Of a stretch of 64,000 nucleotides of DNA, positions 48,940-58,325 are shown piece by piece; position 1 is the first letter of the stretch, and each line of letters starts with the position of its first letter. The DNA is from Theocolax elegans (Eukaryota; Arthropoda; Insecta; Hymenoptera; Cerocephalidae): the NCBI GenBank assembly GCA_026168455.1, contig CM047431.1:7524943-7588942 (forward strand), in the 5' to 3' direction. Under the pieces are notes generated by a model, which searched no databases, had not been told where the DNA came from, and saw only the letters and a program-made list of their open reading frames with translations. A program made the position numbers and the translations under genes.

Positions 48940-49551
48940 GAAGCTATATAGACAGCGAACAACGTGTAATCGGTACTCGAAATCGCGATTACGCCATCCT
49001 AATTATTTGTAATAAAGATAATCATAATTAAATTTGCATTTATTATGGAACGGCTAGTTAGTGAATTCCAAGTCCATGTTACGTAATCCCACCGCGACCT
49101 GCTCGCTGCCTTCTAGTCTTCCTACTGAAAAGTAAAAAAAAGCAGAACCCAAACATAATTTGTATTTTATTTCATGAATTAAAGATAATTATTAATATTA
49201 CTGATAAATTGATTTGACTGCGCGATAAATATACATACTGATAAGTAAGGTACATAAAATAATAGAATAATAAATATCATAAATAATATAAATGTCAATA
49301 CGCCACAGTGAATGTTTAATTATATTATTTAATGTCTTGAAACGGGACGTATATCTAAAACACGTTAGTAACGTCGGCATTTGTAATTGTTCAAATAAAT
49401 CATTGGTTCGTGAAGATCAACAAATTTAGTTTTTAAATAAATTATATAGTTATATTGAGTCTGCAACTACTTCATGGATACGCGCAAGCACATACTAATG
49501 ATATTTTGAGGTTAGAGAGAGCGTCATTTACTTAAAAAAAATATATTAGTA

Positions 49552-49990
49552 TGTAACGGGGTGGGTTCTGGAAAATATAATCTGTTCCGATTTACCTACC
49601 CAGGTAGTGATATCCCACAATGCGGCCGGGAATCAATTTGATTCCCGTGTAGTGCCGTTAACAACACCAAGCACTGCGTTTGGTTTTCAAAAGATGTATT
49701 GGGCGTTATGCTTAGGATCAGCCGTTTAGGATATACTCCGGAGAGGGCGCTATTCGTCGGGGAGGACAGTAACCCAATAAACTACTCAAGATAGATGACC
49801 TCGACGAGTTAATTTATTAAATAAGTAAACAACAATAATTCAATAATAATTAAGGGGGAGTCGTACCGTCAACTACCTCTGAGGCCAGCGTGAAAACAAT
49901 AACTAAAAGGTTATTTACGATAGCAAACGGCAACCGATCCGCGAACGATTGGTTGCTTAAGAGTTATAAGTATAATTAATAATTATCTTT
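49552..49990. mobile_element. Possible LTR fragment
   Basis: Starts TGTAACGGGGTGGG, has an 8-bp hairpin at 49627-49647 (CGGGAATC/GATTCCCG) and a purine-rich AAGGGGGAG near 49852. The segment at 52085-52429 ends ACCCCGTTACA, the inverse of its first 11 bases, so the two may be the ends of one element or parts of one LTR. Unproven. Confidence 0.3.
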
Positions 49991-50195
49991 ATTTCATTTA
50001 ATAAAATACAATTTATATTTGGGTGCTGCTTTTTATTTTATTTTTCAATAGAGAGACAAATATAATTTGATTATATATATTACAAATAATTAGGATTGCG
50101 TAATCACGATTTCGGGTACTGCGCGTTATTCGCAGAGTCTATACAGCTTTTTAAAATAATGTTATTTTAAGATTTTAACATTAACTTAAGGATAA

Positions 50196-50612
50196 TTTGT
50201 AATTTTTACACTCCATTGTTGAATCAGTCAACTGTCGATTGTTGAAGGTCAATAATAAATAAATCCATTTTATTTATTTAAGTGCACATCGTTTCGTCTG
50301 CCAGGTTTGCAGACATCGTCAGGTGCTGAATATTGAATATAATGTTACAGTCCAAGTGAGCTTCGTCGAAACATTCATTCGAATGCAAATGGAATTTTTT
50401 CAATTGAACAACACTCTCTAAAAGTTTTATCTACAATTTCTAATACTTTTGTTTTAAAATGTCACATTCACGTAATTTTTTTAAGCTGATTTCAATTTTA
50501 AAATTGTTGTTTCTATATTTAATAACCTTAGCTATAGATTAAAATTTCTGTCTCTCGTTATACCTTCTGGTAGGAAAATTCATGCAATACCAGTCATAGA
50601 TTTAATATTTTT
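50196..50612 (-). other. Non-coding interval with hammerhead-like hairpin
   Basis: AT-rich. On the minus strand 50284-50326 folds into GCAC/GUGC and GUCUGC/GCAGAC stems that flank the two boxes CUGACGA and GAAAC of a hammerhead core; no stem III is evident. No ORF. Confidence 0.4.
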
Positions 50613-52075
50613 TCATGGCCCCAAATAATAATAAATAATTGTTTTATAAAGAGAACTTTTTCCTGTTCCACCAGATCCAGCAATAAAAATCATGTTATTA
50701 TTTGACTGTGTAATGTAACTAAATAATTTATTTTGATCTTGATTAAGTTTATTTTTATAACTAATAAATAATTTCAAATTTATCTCCTTCATTAATTTTG
50801 TTGCATTTAAACCGACTTTATTTTCTTTATTATTAATTTCTGGTAATACAAAATCGGAAATAGAAAGAATTTCTAAATTAAAAATTTTATTAATATGTTT
50901 TAAAACATTAAATTCCTTGTTGTGTTTGATATTTTCGCATAAAATTTTTTGTAAGTTATCCCATATTTTATTGGCTAAAAATGAAGTATCAGTAATTAAA
51001 AACCATGAAAAAATTTTTCTAGCTTCTTTTGACATCGTAATACTCGTAGTTTCGTCAAAAATCTTAAAAATTTGTTCATCGGTTTCTACTAATCCCAACG
51101 TATAGCTGCTTCTTTAAATGTTTCCATAAAATATTACCATATGTTTTTAAATCATTAAAAGACTCCTTTTTTATGATATAAAATTAATTTTAAATGAAAT
51201 CTTTTTGTATCTTTAAAACTAACATTACATAATCTACTTAAAGCATTAGAAAAACCTTTTTTTGTTATATTAATAAATAAAATTTTGGTTAATTGGAATA
51301 TTGTATATTTTTTGTATTATGATCACATGAATTTAATCGAAACGAGTCGTATTATTTTAAATTTTTGACTCTAAATCGCCCGTGCATGTATTTATTGCAA
51401 AGTATTATATGAATTTTAATCGGTATTAACAAGCTAAATTGTGTTAATCAATATTTTCTTAAAAATATTGCACAAAATCCTTTTTATTAATTGTATTATT
51501 ATTTTTTCTAACGGTTTTTTTTCTTTATTTCCCTCAAAAATAATGTGTTGTTAATTATCCTTATGCTAATCTACTTACTGTATGAGATCATCCAGAAAGT
51601 GGTAATTCTTCAATTCTCCAAGCGGCGTCTATAGGAGTCATATACCGCGTATCAATATAATCAGTAATTTCATCAAATTTTTCATCATTTCTGTTTGCAA
51701 AGCTATGTATGCTTTATCAAAACCTATCATTATATATTTATTGAAATATTTAATACTTATTACAGTATATGAATTTCGGTATTAATATGACAATTATTTT
51801 TTTTAGAGTGGCATTATAAGATACTATCATTGAATAATTTACTTTAATAATTTCTCCGTTTACTGTTTTATTATATTCATAGTTTCTATTACTATTATCT
51901 CTTCTTTTACTGCAAAGCGTGTATTTTGTGAATGTATGTGTTCATCATCAGGTATTTCAGCACTAATTAATTTATCAATATCTTTTGGATTTAGACGTTT
52001 ATTTTTATAATCAAAAACAAACAATAAATGTGCACGAGGTAATCCTCTTTTTTGAAATTCAATAATATATATTCA
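50613..52075 (-). pseudogene. Helitron Rep/helicase, decayed
   Basis: Three conserved blocks occur in the expected order on the minus strand. At about 51950-52075 the Rep domain reads EFQKRGLPRAH then KDIDKLISAEIPDDEH; the HUH motif (normally H-A-H here) has Arg for the first His. At about 51570-51690 is DYIDTRYMTPIDAAWRIEEL, the conserved Helitron region after Rep. At 50613-51117 is the start of the Pif1-like helicase with LNQDQNKLF and the Walker A motif GSGGTGKS, after which similarity ends. Stops and frameshifts separate the blocks, and the catalytic tyrosines and later helicase motifs are not seen. Non-functional. Confidence 0.8.
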
Positions 52076-52084
52076 ATAATATAG

Positions 52085-52429
52085 AATATCCGAGTACGAG
52101 TTTAATTATTGATTACCGGCGTACGTTATTCCCGTTATCCCGAATACCGCCCTCTCCGTTTTAGGAGCGGCCGAGGTAAACTTACCGCGAATTTATCCCT
52201 TATATTCGCGGTCCTTTTCAGCTTACAACGATTTAGCTGTACAAAAACGCGAGATCGGCAAGTGATCTCGCGATTGTTAACGGACATCGCAACGGTAGGT
52301 CGTGCGCGGGGTTCACTGATTTGAATCCACCGCGCACTCTCGGAGCACCGCCTAGGGAGTATAACTAGGCAGTGCCGTAGCAACCGATCCCTTTACCCCT
52401 ACCGACGCGAGAGATTGTACCCCGTTACA
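52085..52429. other. GC-rich segment with four consecutive hairpins
   Basis: Perfect stems at 52184-52192/52204-52212, 52248-52256/52264-52272, 52302-52309/52330-52337 and 52350-52355/52365-52370 (the last extended to 10 bp across a mismatch). It ends TGTACCCCGTTACA. The overlapping 71- and 82-codon frames are not convincing. It may be an LTR or leader fragment of a retroelement. Confidence 0.4.
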
Positions 52430-52547
52430 ATAGGTTCCATTATTGATTTTCAGTTATCCTGAGATTTTCATACATCGTTTTTAATAAAATTATATAAAAC
52501 ATTACATACACTAGAATAACAGAAACTCATTAACGTATTCTCTACAC

Positions 52548-53500
52548 TGAGAAGAACAATATAATAAATATTAAAATAATCCATAGTAAAAATTACTATA
52601 TTGTATAGGAAAACTGTGGCATTCTAAAATTATGAGGGATTTTGTTACATTTATACTAAATATTACTATAGGTATAGCAATGAATCCAACGTCACTTATC
52701 AAATATAACTATATAACACTAACAAAAATTGCTATATTGGATAGTAAAAATTGTACTATAGTAAAATTTATAAAATAAATTTTTACAATATTTAATATGT
52801 AATGTTATAATCAGTCTTACGTAAATAGCAAATTTTAATATCAAAATAACAAAAGTTCTTACATCCTATATAGTGAAATGCATATACTACATATATTAAA
52901 ATTTGTATAATAAGTATTGTAGAAATATTTTATATACGCGTATACGTTCATTTCTTTTTCAGTATTCAATTGTTTTGAGACGACTTTTTAATTTAAAGCT
53001 ATTCTAATTACTCCGTTCGTCCAATAAGTGGCGTGTATAAAATTTTCTATTTCTCCAGTTCTTCTCGTAAATGCTAAAAAATGTGTCAATTATAAAAAGT
53101 GCTATTACCAAATTACCGATAACACACAAATTAATAAGTACTGCTAAATAAATAAAACAATTATTTGCAAAGGATGTATACATATCACATGACAATAAAA
53201 AATCAATAATAATTCCTTTATGAAAAGTGCTATTGCAATAATACTTAAACTTTATTTCATACAAAAATAATTATTTTTATAGATAATTTTTATATTTTAA
53301 TATTATCATTTTAATTCATCGTATAATAATAATAAATTCATTAATTATTATACATATGATAATAAATCTATATGGGTACAATTTAATAAATAATAATTGA
53401 ATGTAGTTAAATAATAAAATATTTTTAGTTTAATTTAATATTATCTATTATATAATGATTTTTCATCGAGCAAGCGTGAGCGAGTGAGGATTTTAGCTAG
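52548..53500 (+). mobile_element. Non-autonomous Helitron-like repeat, copy c
   Basis: The most complete copy. Its 3' end is GCGTGAGCGAGTGAGG plus ATTTTAGCTAG (CTAG 53497-53500). It contains on the minus strand an 86-codon frame (53004-53264) with a hydrophobic segment, also present in copy b and, with a stop, at 19540. The left part (52548-52616) is the CACTGAGAA repeat. 52430-52547 has no call. Confidence 0.5.
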
Positions 53501-53516
53501 TATTATATTAAAATAA

Positions 53517-53518
<2 letters not shown>

Positions 53519-53571
<53 letters not shown>

Positions 53572-53640
53572 GTGATGTACATTTATTATGTGTGTAATAA
53601 AAAAAAGAAACTTTATTTGCTTTTAAATCAAAATTTATAA
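53519..53640 (-). repeat. 52-base poly(T) (poly(A) on minus) preceded by AATAAA
   Basis: Uninterrupted T at 53519-53570. On the minus strand it follows AATAAATGTACATCACC, so a poly(A) signal lies about a dozen bases before the A run, as at the 3' end of a retroposed transcript. The upstream body merges into the right end of the large insertion. Run length may be affected by assembly. Confidence 0.6.
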
Positions 53641-53854
53641 AATACGTCCAACAAAGTTTTCTTATTAATCTAATTAACTAATTACTTTTGTGTCGTAACC
53701 TTAACCATCCAGTCATCATCTGTATCCCTTTAGATAGTTTTATACAAAATTTCAAGTCTCTACCATCATGCGTGTAAAAGTTATATTGCTTTTTCAGGAA
53801 AAAATGATAATTTTTGGTTTTTGTTAATTAATCTAATTAACTAATTGGGGTGTA

Positions 53855-55795
53855 ATGTGCTTAATATCCGCGCGGGGGGTCCTGTCCCCGTATGCGGCGC
53901 GTCCCCCGGGTGGCGGATGGGGGAATGCTCGTCACGCTTGCGTGAAGGGTAGAGGTGAAACAAAATAGCCTCCGTGGACCAAACAGTTGAAGAAGGATGA
54001 TGAGCAAGCGAATGGAATACCTAATACCCCAAGCGGGCAGCTCCAAACTAGGAGTCGATCCCGCCGTCGGTTCCGATCGGGTGAAAGCCCCGGTGGCCGG
54101 CGCTGGCCTCACGGATTTTGGGGGAGGCCACCAAGCGCTTCGTTCTACGAACACGTCAGAGGTGGGGCCCTCGAAAGAAAACCCCCAACAGCAGCCGTCG
54201 TTACAGATGTTGAGTGTTGCATCCGCAAACAGGTTAAGAAGCGGCAGCGTTACCAGCCTTGGTAGTGCCATCAGTGGCATCTCTGCCTATAGTAAGGAAT
54301 CTCAAGAGGAGATCGAAATATTCCGCAAGGAATACGAGAAGGTAGAGAAGGCGCAGGAGGACATCGACTCAACTTACGACCATCTAAAGAACGAACTCCA
54401 GGCTATGTTGGCCGCTTGTGCAAAGCAGCCTAACATCTCCATGGTCGTCAAGACAGGGCTGAAGACCGTAGACACTCTTGTACAAGAGTTCTACGGGAAA
54501 ACCAAAAAGATGTTTTCGGCAGTCGACGATTACAAGTGCCAAGTCGAGGATTATCGAGTTGGTCACGAGAATCGTCGGCGGCCTAAGAGAAGAGGCATTA
54601 TAGCTAAAGCCGTCTTTACGGTTACAGCTAGAATGCAGGCTCAAAAGAGAAGTAGAGAGGGCCCCCAAAGCCCCCCTGAGGTCTCTAAGAGCCGCAAGAA
54701 GAAGAAGCCTCGGAAGGAGGTACCACCACGTGGCACGGACAAGGAGCAATCCAAGTCCGCGTCAGTGGCGGGGAAAAAGCCGACAGTCAAGTCGGGACAG
54801 GCGCCTCTTGATAGGAGAAAGCGCCAGATGGCGCCGGTATCCACCCTGGTGGTAACTGTCGCGAGGGACCGTACGTTCGCTGAAGTCTTGGGGAAGCTCC
54901 GAAAGGAAGTCAACCCGGACGACAGCGGCGCCCAGGTTCTGAGCGTACGGCCAACAGGGCGGGGAGATGTCCTGCTCCGGCTGGGCAAGAAGACGGACGC
55001 AACAGCATTCGCTGAGAAAGTCCGTACGGCTACTAAAGGGATGGGAGAAGTTAGGATCCGAGATCGAAGGGTGACCCTGGAGATCAGAGACCTGGACGCT
55101 CTCACAACGAGGGACGAAGTGGTAGCGGCCCTAGATAAAGTTCTCGCGTCTCCGCCTGAGAGCCGAGAGGTGAAGCTTTTGGGTCCCAACCGCAATCAAC
55201 AGAAGACAGCCATCGTGAAGCTGGATCACGAGAGCGCTGACAGGCTGAAGTCGATGCGGCATCTCTGCGTCGGCTTCGTAAGCTGTCGTGTTCGGGATCG
55301 AGTCTTGGTCGAGAGGTGCTATCGGTGCCTAGACTTCGGCCACACGAAACGGAATTGTAAGGGAGTGGACAGGTCCTCGTCGTGCTACAAGTGCGGCGAG
55401 CCTGGACACAACCTTAAGAATTGCAAGAGCGCTCCCAAATGCTTTCTTTGTCCATCAAAGGATGCTGAGGGAGTGTCTCACGTGGCGGGGTCCGGAGCCT
55501 GTGCCACCTTTAGGCGCGCGCTCGATACCGCCCGAAAGGCCGCTTCACGATAAGTGGCAGTCTCAACGTGGGAGGATAGAATAAGGAACGGATGACGCAT
55601 GTCACAAGACACGCCTCCCAGCTTGAAGTAATGTGAAAAACAGTTCCGGGCTGGGCAGGTGAAAGCGTTGGGTTTGGAGTTTTAGCCGGTAAGAATCCGG
55701 CACTGGCGACGAGTGCGGACCCTCGTCGTCGTCTTATGTAAGATTTCTCCAGTTTCCCACGAAAAAAAAAAAAAAAAAAAAAATGTGCTTAATAT
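53855..55795 (+). mobile_element. ORF1-only R1-type retroelement with 13-bp target duplication
   Basis: The 13-bp direct repeat ATGTGCTTAATAT flanks the element (53855-53867, 55783-55795). The left terminal repeat at about 13283-13300 shows the empty target with a single copy. The element, 53868-55782, has a GC-rich 5' UTR, one intact ORF, a ~200-bp 3' UTR (GGAGTTTTAGCCGGTAAG, reminiscent of R1-clade 3' ends) and about 21 A. No endonuclease or RT sequence is present, so it must be moved in trans. Intact ORF and matching duplications imply a recent insertion. Confidence 0.85.
53997..55553 (+). CDS. Gag-like ORF1 protein with three zinc knuckles, intact (518 aa)
   Basis: Opens at ATG 53997, 129 bp into the element; a second ATG follows one codon later. 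The N-terminal third is Ser/Gly-rich, then a charged coiled coil (about residues 100-145, FRKEYEKVEKAQEDIDSTYD), then a Lys/Arg-rich region (SRKKKKPRKEV), then an alpha/beta domain, then CCHC knuckles CYRCLDFGHTKRNC and CYKCGEPGHNLKNC and a third CFLC...H...C cluster, ending FRRALDTARKAASR. This architecture is that of R1/I-clade ORF1 nucleic-acid chaperones. GC-rich codon use contrasts with the AT-rich surroundings. No stops or frameshifts. Nothing downstream encodes RT. Confidence 0.85.
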   Translation: MMSKRMEYLIPQAGSSKLGVDPAVGSDRVKAPVAGAGLTDFGGGHQALRSTNTSEVGPSKENPQQQPSLQMLSVASANRLRSGSVTSLGSAISGISAYSKESQEEIEIFRKEYEKVEKAQEDIDSTYDHLKNELQAMLAACAKQPNISMVVKTGLKTVDTLVQEFYGKTKKMFSAVDDYKCQVEDYRVGHENRRRPKRRGIIAKAVFTVTARMQAQKRSREGPQSPPEVSKSRKKKKPRKEVPPRGTDKEQSKSASVAGKKPTVKSGQAPLDRRKRQMAPVSTLVVTVARDRTFAEVLGKLRKEVNPDDSGAQVLSVRPTGRGDVLLRLGKKTDATAFAEKVRTATKGMGEVRIRDRRVTLEIRDLDALTTRDEVVAALDKVLASPPESREVKLLGPNRNQQKTAIVKLDHESADRLKSMRHLCVGFVSCRVRDRVLVERCYRCLDFGHTKRNCKGVDRSSSCYKCGEPGHNLKNCKSAPKCFLCPSKDAEGVSHVAGSGACATFRRALDTARKAASR

Positions 55796-55946
55796 AGTTA
55801 CTTTACAGTAGTCCTACTAGTATATAGCTGTGATGGGTGGTTTAAAAGCAATTAAAATCAAAATAAAGTCACTATAAGCGCGGGGGCCCCGATGTGTGTT
55901 TCGTCTCTGGCTAGCTGCTAAGTCCAGCTGCCAATTTCAGGATCAT

Positions 55947-56085
55947 ATTAGATAAACCAATGTGTAAAAATAACTATGAGAGAATAAATAGTGTTAAAAA
56001 GTTATTAAAAATAAATCATTTGAATGAAGAAGAAAATAAATACATTGAAAGCCTTATAAATGATTTTAGCGATTGTAACAGTTTG
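55947..56085 (+). pseudogene. Gypsy-1 remnant, downstream part
   Basis: In phase with the frame that ends at 13122 once one copy of the 9-bp repeat is discounted. It reads into NSVKKLLKINHLNEEENK, the short helical region just ahead of RT in Gypsy polyproteins, and loses similarity at about 56085. 56086-56140 is unassigned. The 65-codon frame at 55960-56157 runs on into unrelated sequence. Confidence 0.6.
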
Positions 56086-56140
56086 GTTGCCGCACGGATG
56101 TTTATTTTAATATCGCGGCTGCTCAGCGGTACGGTTAAAC

Positions 56141-56846
56141 TTACCGTATTTAAATAAACGTATTTTTCCCGCGTTGCGGCGGCGGTTACCTGTCCGCTCT
56201 ACCAAATCTGTTAAGTGTTAGTCTGAAACCGAATTACTGTTTCAGATAATAACCAGGTAAAATTCAAATCTGAAATTGACCGCGAAACAGGGATATCGCG
56301 TCGAGCACTTGTCAACCAGAAATATACGAGCTCTTAGGATTACGGAAGGAATCGTACGTGGGTTAAATTCAAATACTTGAATGCCGAATTGAATTCTAAT
56401 AATAAACTGAGTTTATTGAAATAAGAATAAAGATAAATAACAAATAAAATATCTTATTGTCGCCGAGGTCTACGCTTTTATTACAAGTCGGTAAACGGCC
56501 GACTTGTAGAGAGAGGAGGAAAAATATCGCGAACTAAAATAGTATACCCAGTCAACGGGACTGGTGTAAAGCAACACGATTATTTATTAAGTGCGAATAA
56601 AAACACGATCGCGTGAAGTGGTACCACTTACTTTGTACGCTGCTGTAGTCGTTGGTAAACAACGACCAGCCGATCGGTTGCTTTCTCTCTCTCTGTCACT
56701 CTCGCTGCGGTGTCGGACGGATTGTCCGCGACGAACCGAGCCGAGCCGAATCACGCCGGCTCGAGCCGATGCGAACATTATGATACTGTTCGCTCGTGTT
56801 GCTCGAATTCGTCAAACGGTAAGGTGAACAGTACCTTACCGTTACA
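56141..56846 (-). mobile_element. 3' LTR of Gypsy-2 (LTR-B)
   Basis: On the minus strand it starts TGTAACGGTAAGG at 56846. It contains AAGTGGTACCACTT (56616-56629), the hairpin with ACAAGTCGG/CCGACTTGT next to AATAAA, and homology to LTR-A up to 56141. It is about 280 bp shorter than LTR-A, through a gap at one point. The flanking polypurine tract confirms the side. Confidence 0.75.
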
Positions 56847-56857
56847 CCCCCCCTTCC
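56847..56857 (-). promoter_or_regulatory. Polypurine tract of Gypsy-2
   Basis: GGAAGGGGGGG on the minus strand, directly abutting the LTR start: the expected primer site for plus-strand DNA synthesis. Confidence 0.8.
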
Positions 56858-56988
56858 AGATTCCACATACCCGTGATGTGGTTTCTGCATCCCTGACGAA
56901 TTTGAGATGGGAAGTGGCTACACAGGTACAACAAAAAAACCTGGTCCAAAAATCCGGACACTAACTGCAGTTCCGTCGTGGTCTGCCT

Positions 56989-57426
56989 CTACCTCGTTTG
57001 GCTAGCCCGCGGTCTGGCGACTATCCTCGCGCTTTTACGCGGCCTACCTCTACTTCTTTTAACGGGGGGCACGACATTCGCGTTATCTCGTTCCTCGCGT
57101 AAAACGGCGCTTGCTTGCATCTCGCCGCGTGAGACGTCTTCGCTCGCAGGAACCGTGTCGCGTTCGGGTTCCTCTTCCCTCGTAGGCAGATCGGACTCGA
57201 TATCGTCTTCTTCTTCTTGGCCGTACTCATCGCCATGATCATCCGATAAGTACGGTTTGAGGTACTGGACATGGCATTTTTCCTCATGTCCCTGAGTATC
57301 CTGGATCTTAACAGTATTTGGGCCGTTGCTGTGGACGATCAAATAAGGACCGACGTATTTTGGAGCTAACTTGGCCGAGACGCCTTGTGCGCTGGATGAG
57401 AGGACTCGGTTCTTCTTCCATACCAA
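56989..57426 (-). pseudogene. Gypsy-2 integrase C-terminal part with AT-hook
   Basis: Continues the integrase after a frameshift near 57430-57510. It has the GPY/F-like module (SAKLAPKYVGPYLIVHSNGP), then an acidic linker (EYGQEEEDDIESDL) and a basic end KRSRGRPRKSARIVARPR, containing the AT-hook core RGRP. No chromodomain is seen. AT-hooks bind the minor groove of AT-rich DNA, so it could guide insertion; that is inference. Confidence 0.7.
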
Positions 57427-57507
57427 GTCCCCGACTTCAAAAGAAGCCGTTCGTCTACCGGCATTATAGTAACCAGCTTGCCTATCCTGAGCTTTATTAG
57501 CTCTAGC

Positions 57508-58325
57508 TCAAGCTTTCTTGTGAAGCTCAGGTAGTCGTGATAGCCGATCGCTCCATTCAAGCAAACGTTGGTATTCCAAACGTTGCTGAGTCAGCTCATC
57601 TTGAACTTGACGAGCAGTGTCGGGTGGCTCAGGCTGCCGGCCGTAATTTAACATGGCCGGGCTCCATCCTGTCGAACTCTGTACCGCCGTATTTAAAGTA
57701 AACACAAGGTCCGGTAACTTCTCGTCCCAAGTGTTGTGCTTCTCGGTAATGTAAGACGCTACCATCGTTTTCAGCGTCCGATTAGCACGTTCGACGGGAT
57801 TGGCCTGAGCGTGGTACGGAGGAATAGTTGTATGTAATATTCCTCGTTCCACGGGATAATCATCTACGAGCTTGTTCTTGAACTCAGTGCCGTTGTCGGA
57901 TAAAAATACTTCCGGTGTGCCAAAACGCATGACGACTCGTTCGTGTAACTCTTTCACGATCGTCTTAGCGTTAGCTTTCCGGATCGGCACTGCTTCAATC
58001 CAGCGCGTGAACAAATCTTGGAAGATCAAAATATATCAAATCCGTGTGGTAGCGAGGGAAGTGGTCCAGTAACATCTCCTGCTACCACTTGCCATGGCTT
58101 TTCAACCACTCGCCTACCCATCAAACCCATGGGAGAGGGTTGCTCCACCTTGCATGGCTGGCACACCTGACGATTGCGTACATACTCGCCAACTTCGGCA
58201 TAGTAACGTGGCCAATAATATAACTTTGCCACGCGGAGCAAATGTCTTTCTCTACCTAGATGGCCAGCTGCCGGCATCATCATCCACCCGATACGAATAC
58301 AGGTTTCCATCTCTCGGCCGCTCAC
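57508..58325 (-). pseudogene. Gypsy-2 integrase (zinc-binding and DDE core)
   Basis: The zinc-binding part at 58026-58325 shows GHLGRERHLL and the Cys pair RNRQVCQPCK. After a frame change near 58029 the core at 57508-58029 shows LSDNGTEFKN (second Asp) and NPVERANRTLKTM (Glu); the first Asp is in VAGDVTGPLP at the end of the upstream frame. Motif order is normal for Ty3/Gypsy. Several one-base shifts break it. Confidence 0.8.

Larger units (their letters stand above)
45965..50195. mobile_element. Unclassified element with ~110-bp inverted ends, host of piggyBac
   Basis: Sequence at 45965-46000 continued at 48940-49022 (piggyBac removed) matches the inverse of 50085-50195 (for example CGAAATCGCGATTACGCCAT versus its partner near 50103-50125). 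This defines an older element whose left arm was hit by piggyBac. Its interior, 49023-50084, has no transposase; 49552-49990 looks like an LTR fragment and 49023-49551 is AT-rich with no call. Confidence 0.45.
53641..55946 (-). repeat. Right terminal inverted repeat of the 42.8-kb insertion
   Basis: 53641-53854 and 55796-55946 together are the inverse of 13123-about 13470, at roughly 90 percent identity by eye. The repeat is split by the ORF1-only retroelement at 53868-55782. Confidence 0.75.
13114..55955. mobile_element. ~42.8-kb nested insertion in Gypsy-1 with 9-bp target duplication
   Basis: The direct repeat ATTAGATAA lies at 13114-13122 and 55947-55955. Just inside it, both ends carry inverted copies of the same sequence (CCTGAAATTGGCAGCTGG onward), which match for more than 300 bp once a later retroelement is discounted on the right. 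Outside it, the left flank is a Gypsy-1 reading frame and the right flank continues that frame in phase when one copy of the repeat is removed. The simplest reading is one transposon that inserted in Gypsy-1 and then collected all the nested elements and satellites. A 9-bp duplication and long terminal repeats suggest a Mutator-like element; no transposase can be tied to it with certainty. Confidence 0.65.

Noticed and set aside
53987..55195. Long frames opposite or shifted to the ORF1 protein (139, 184, 121 and 92 codons)
   Set aside because: They are shadows of the 518-codon ORF with zinc knuckles.
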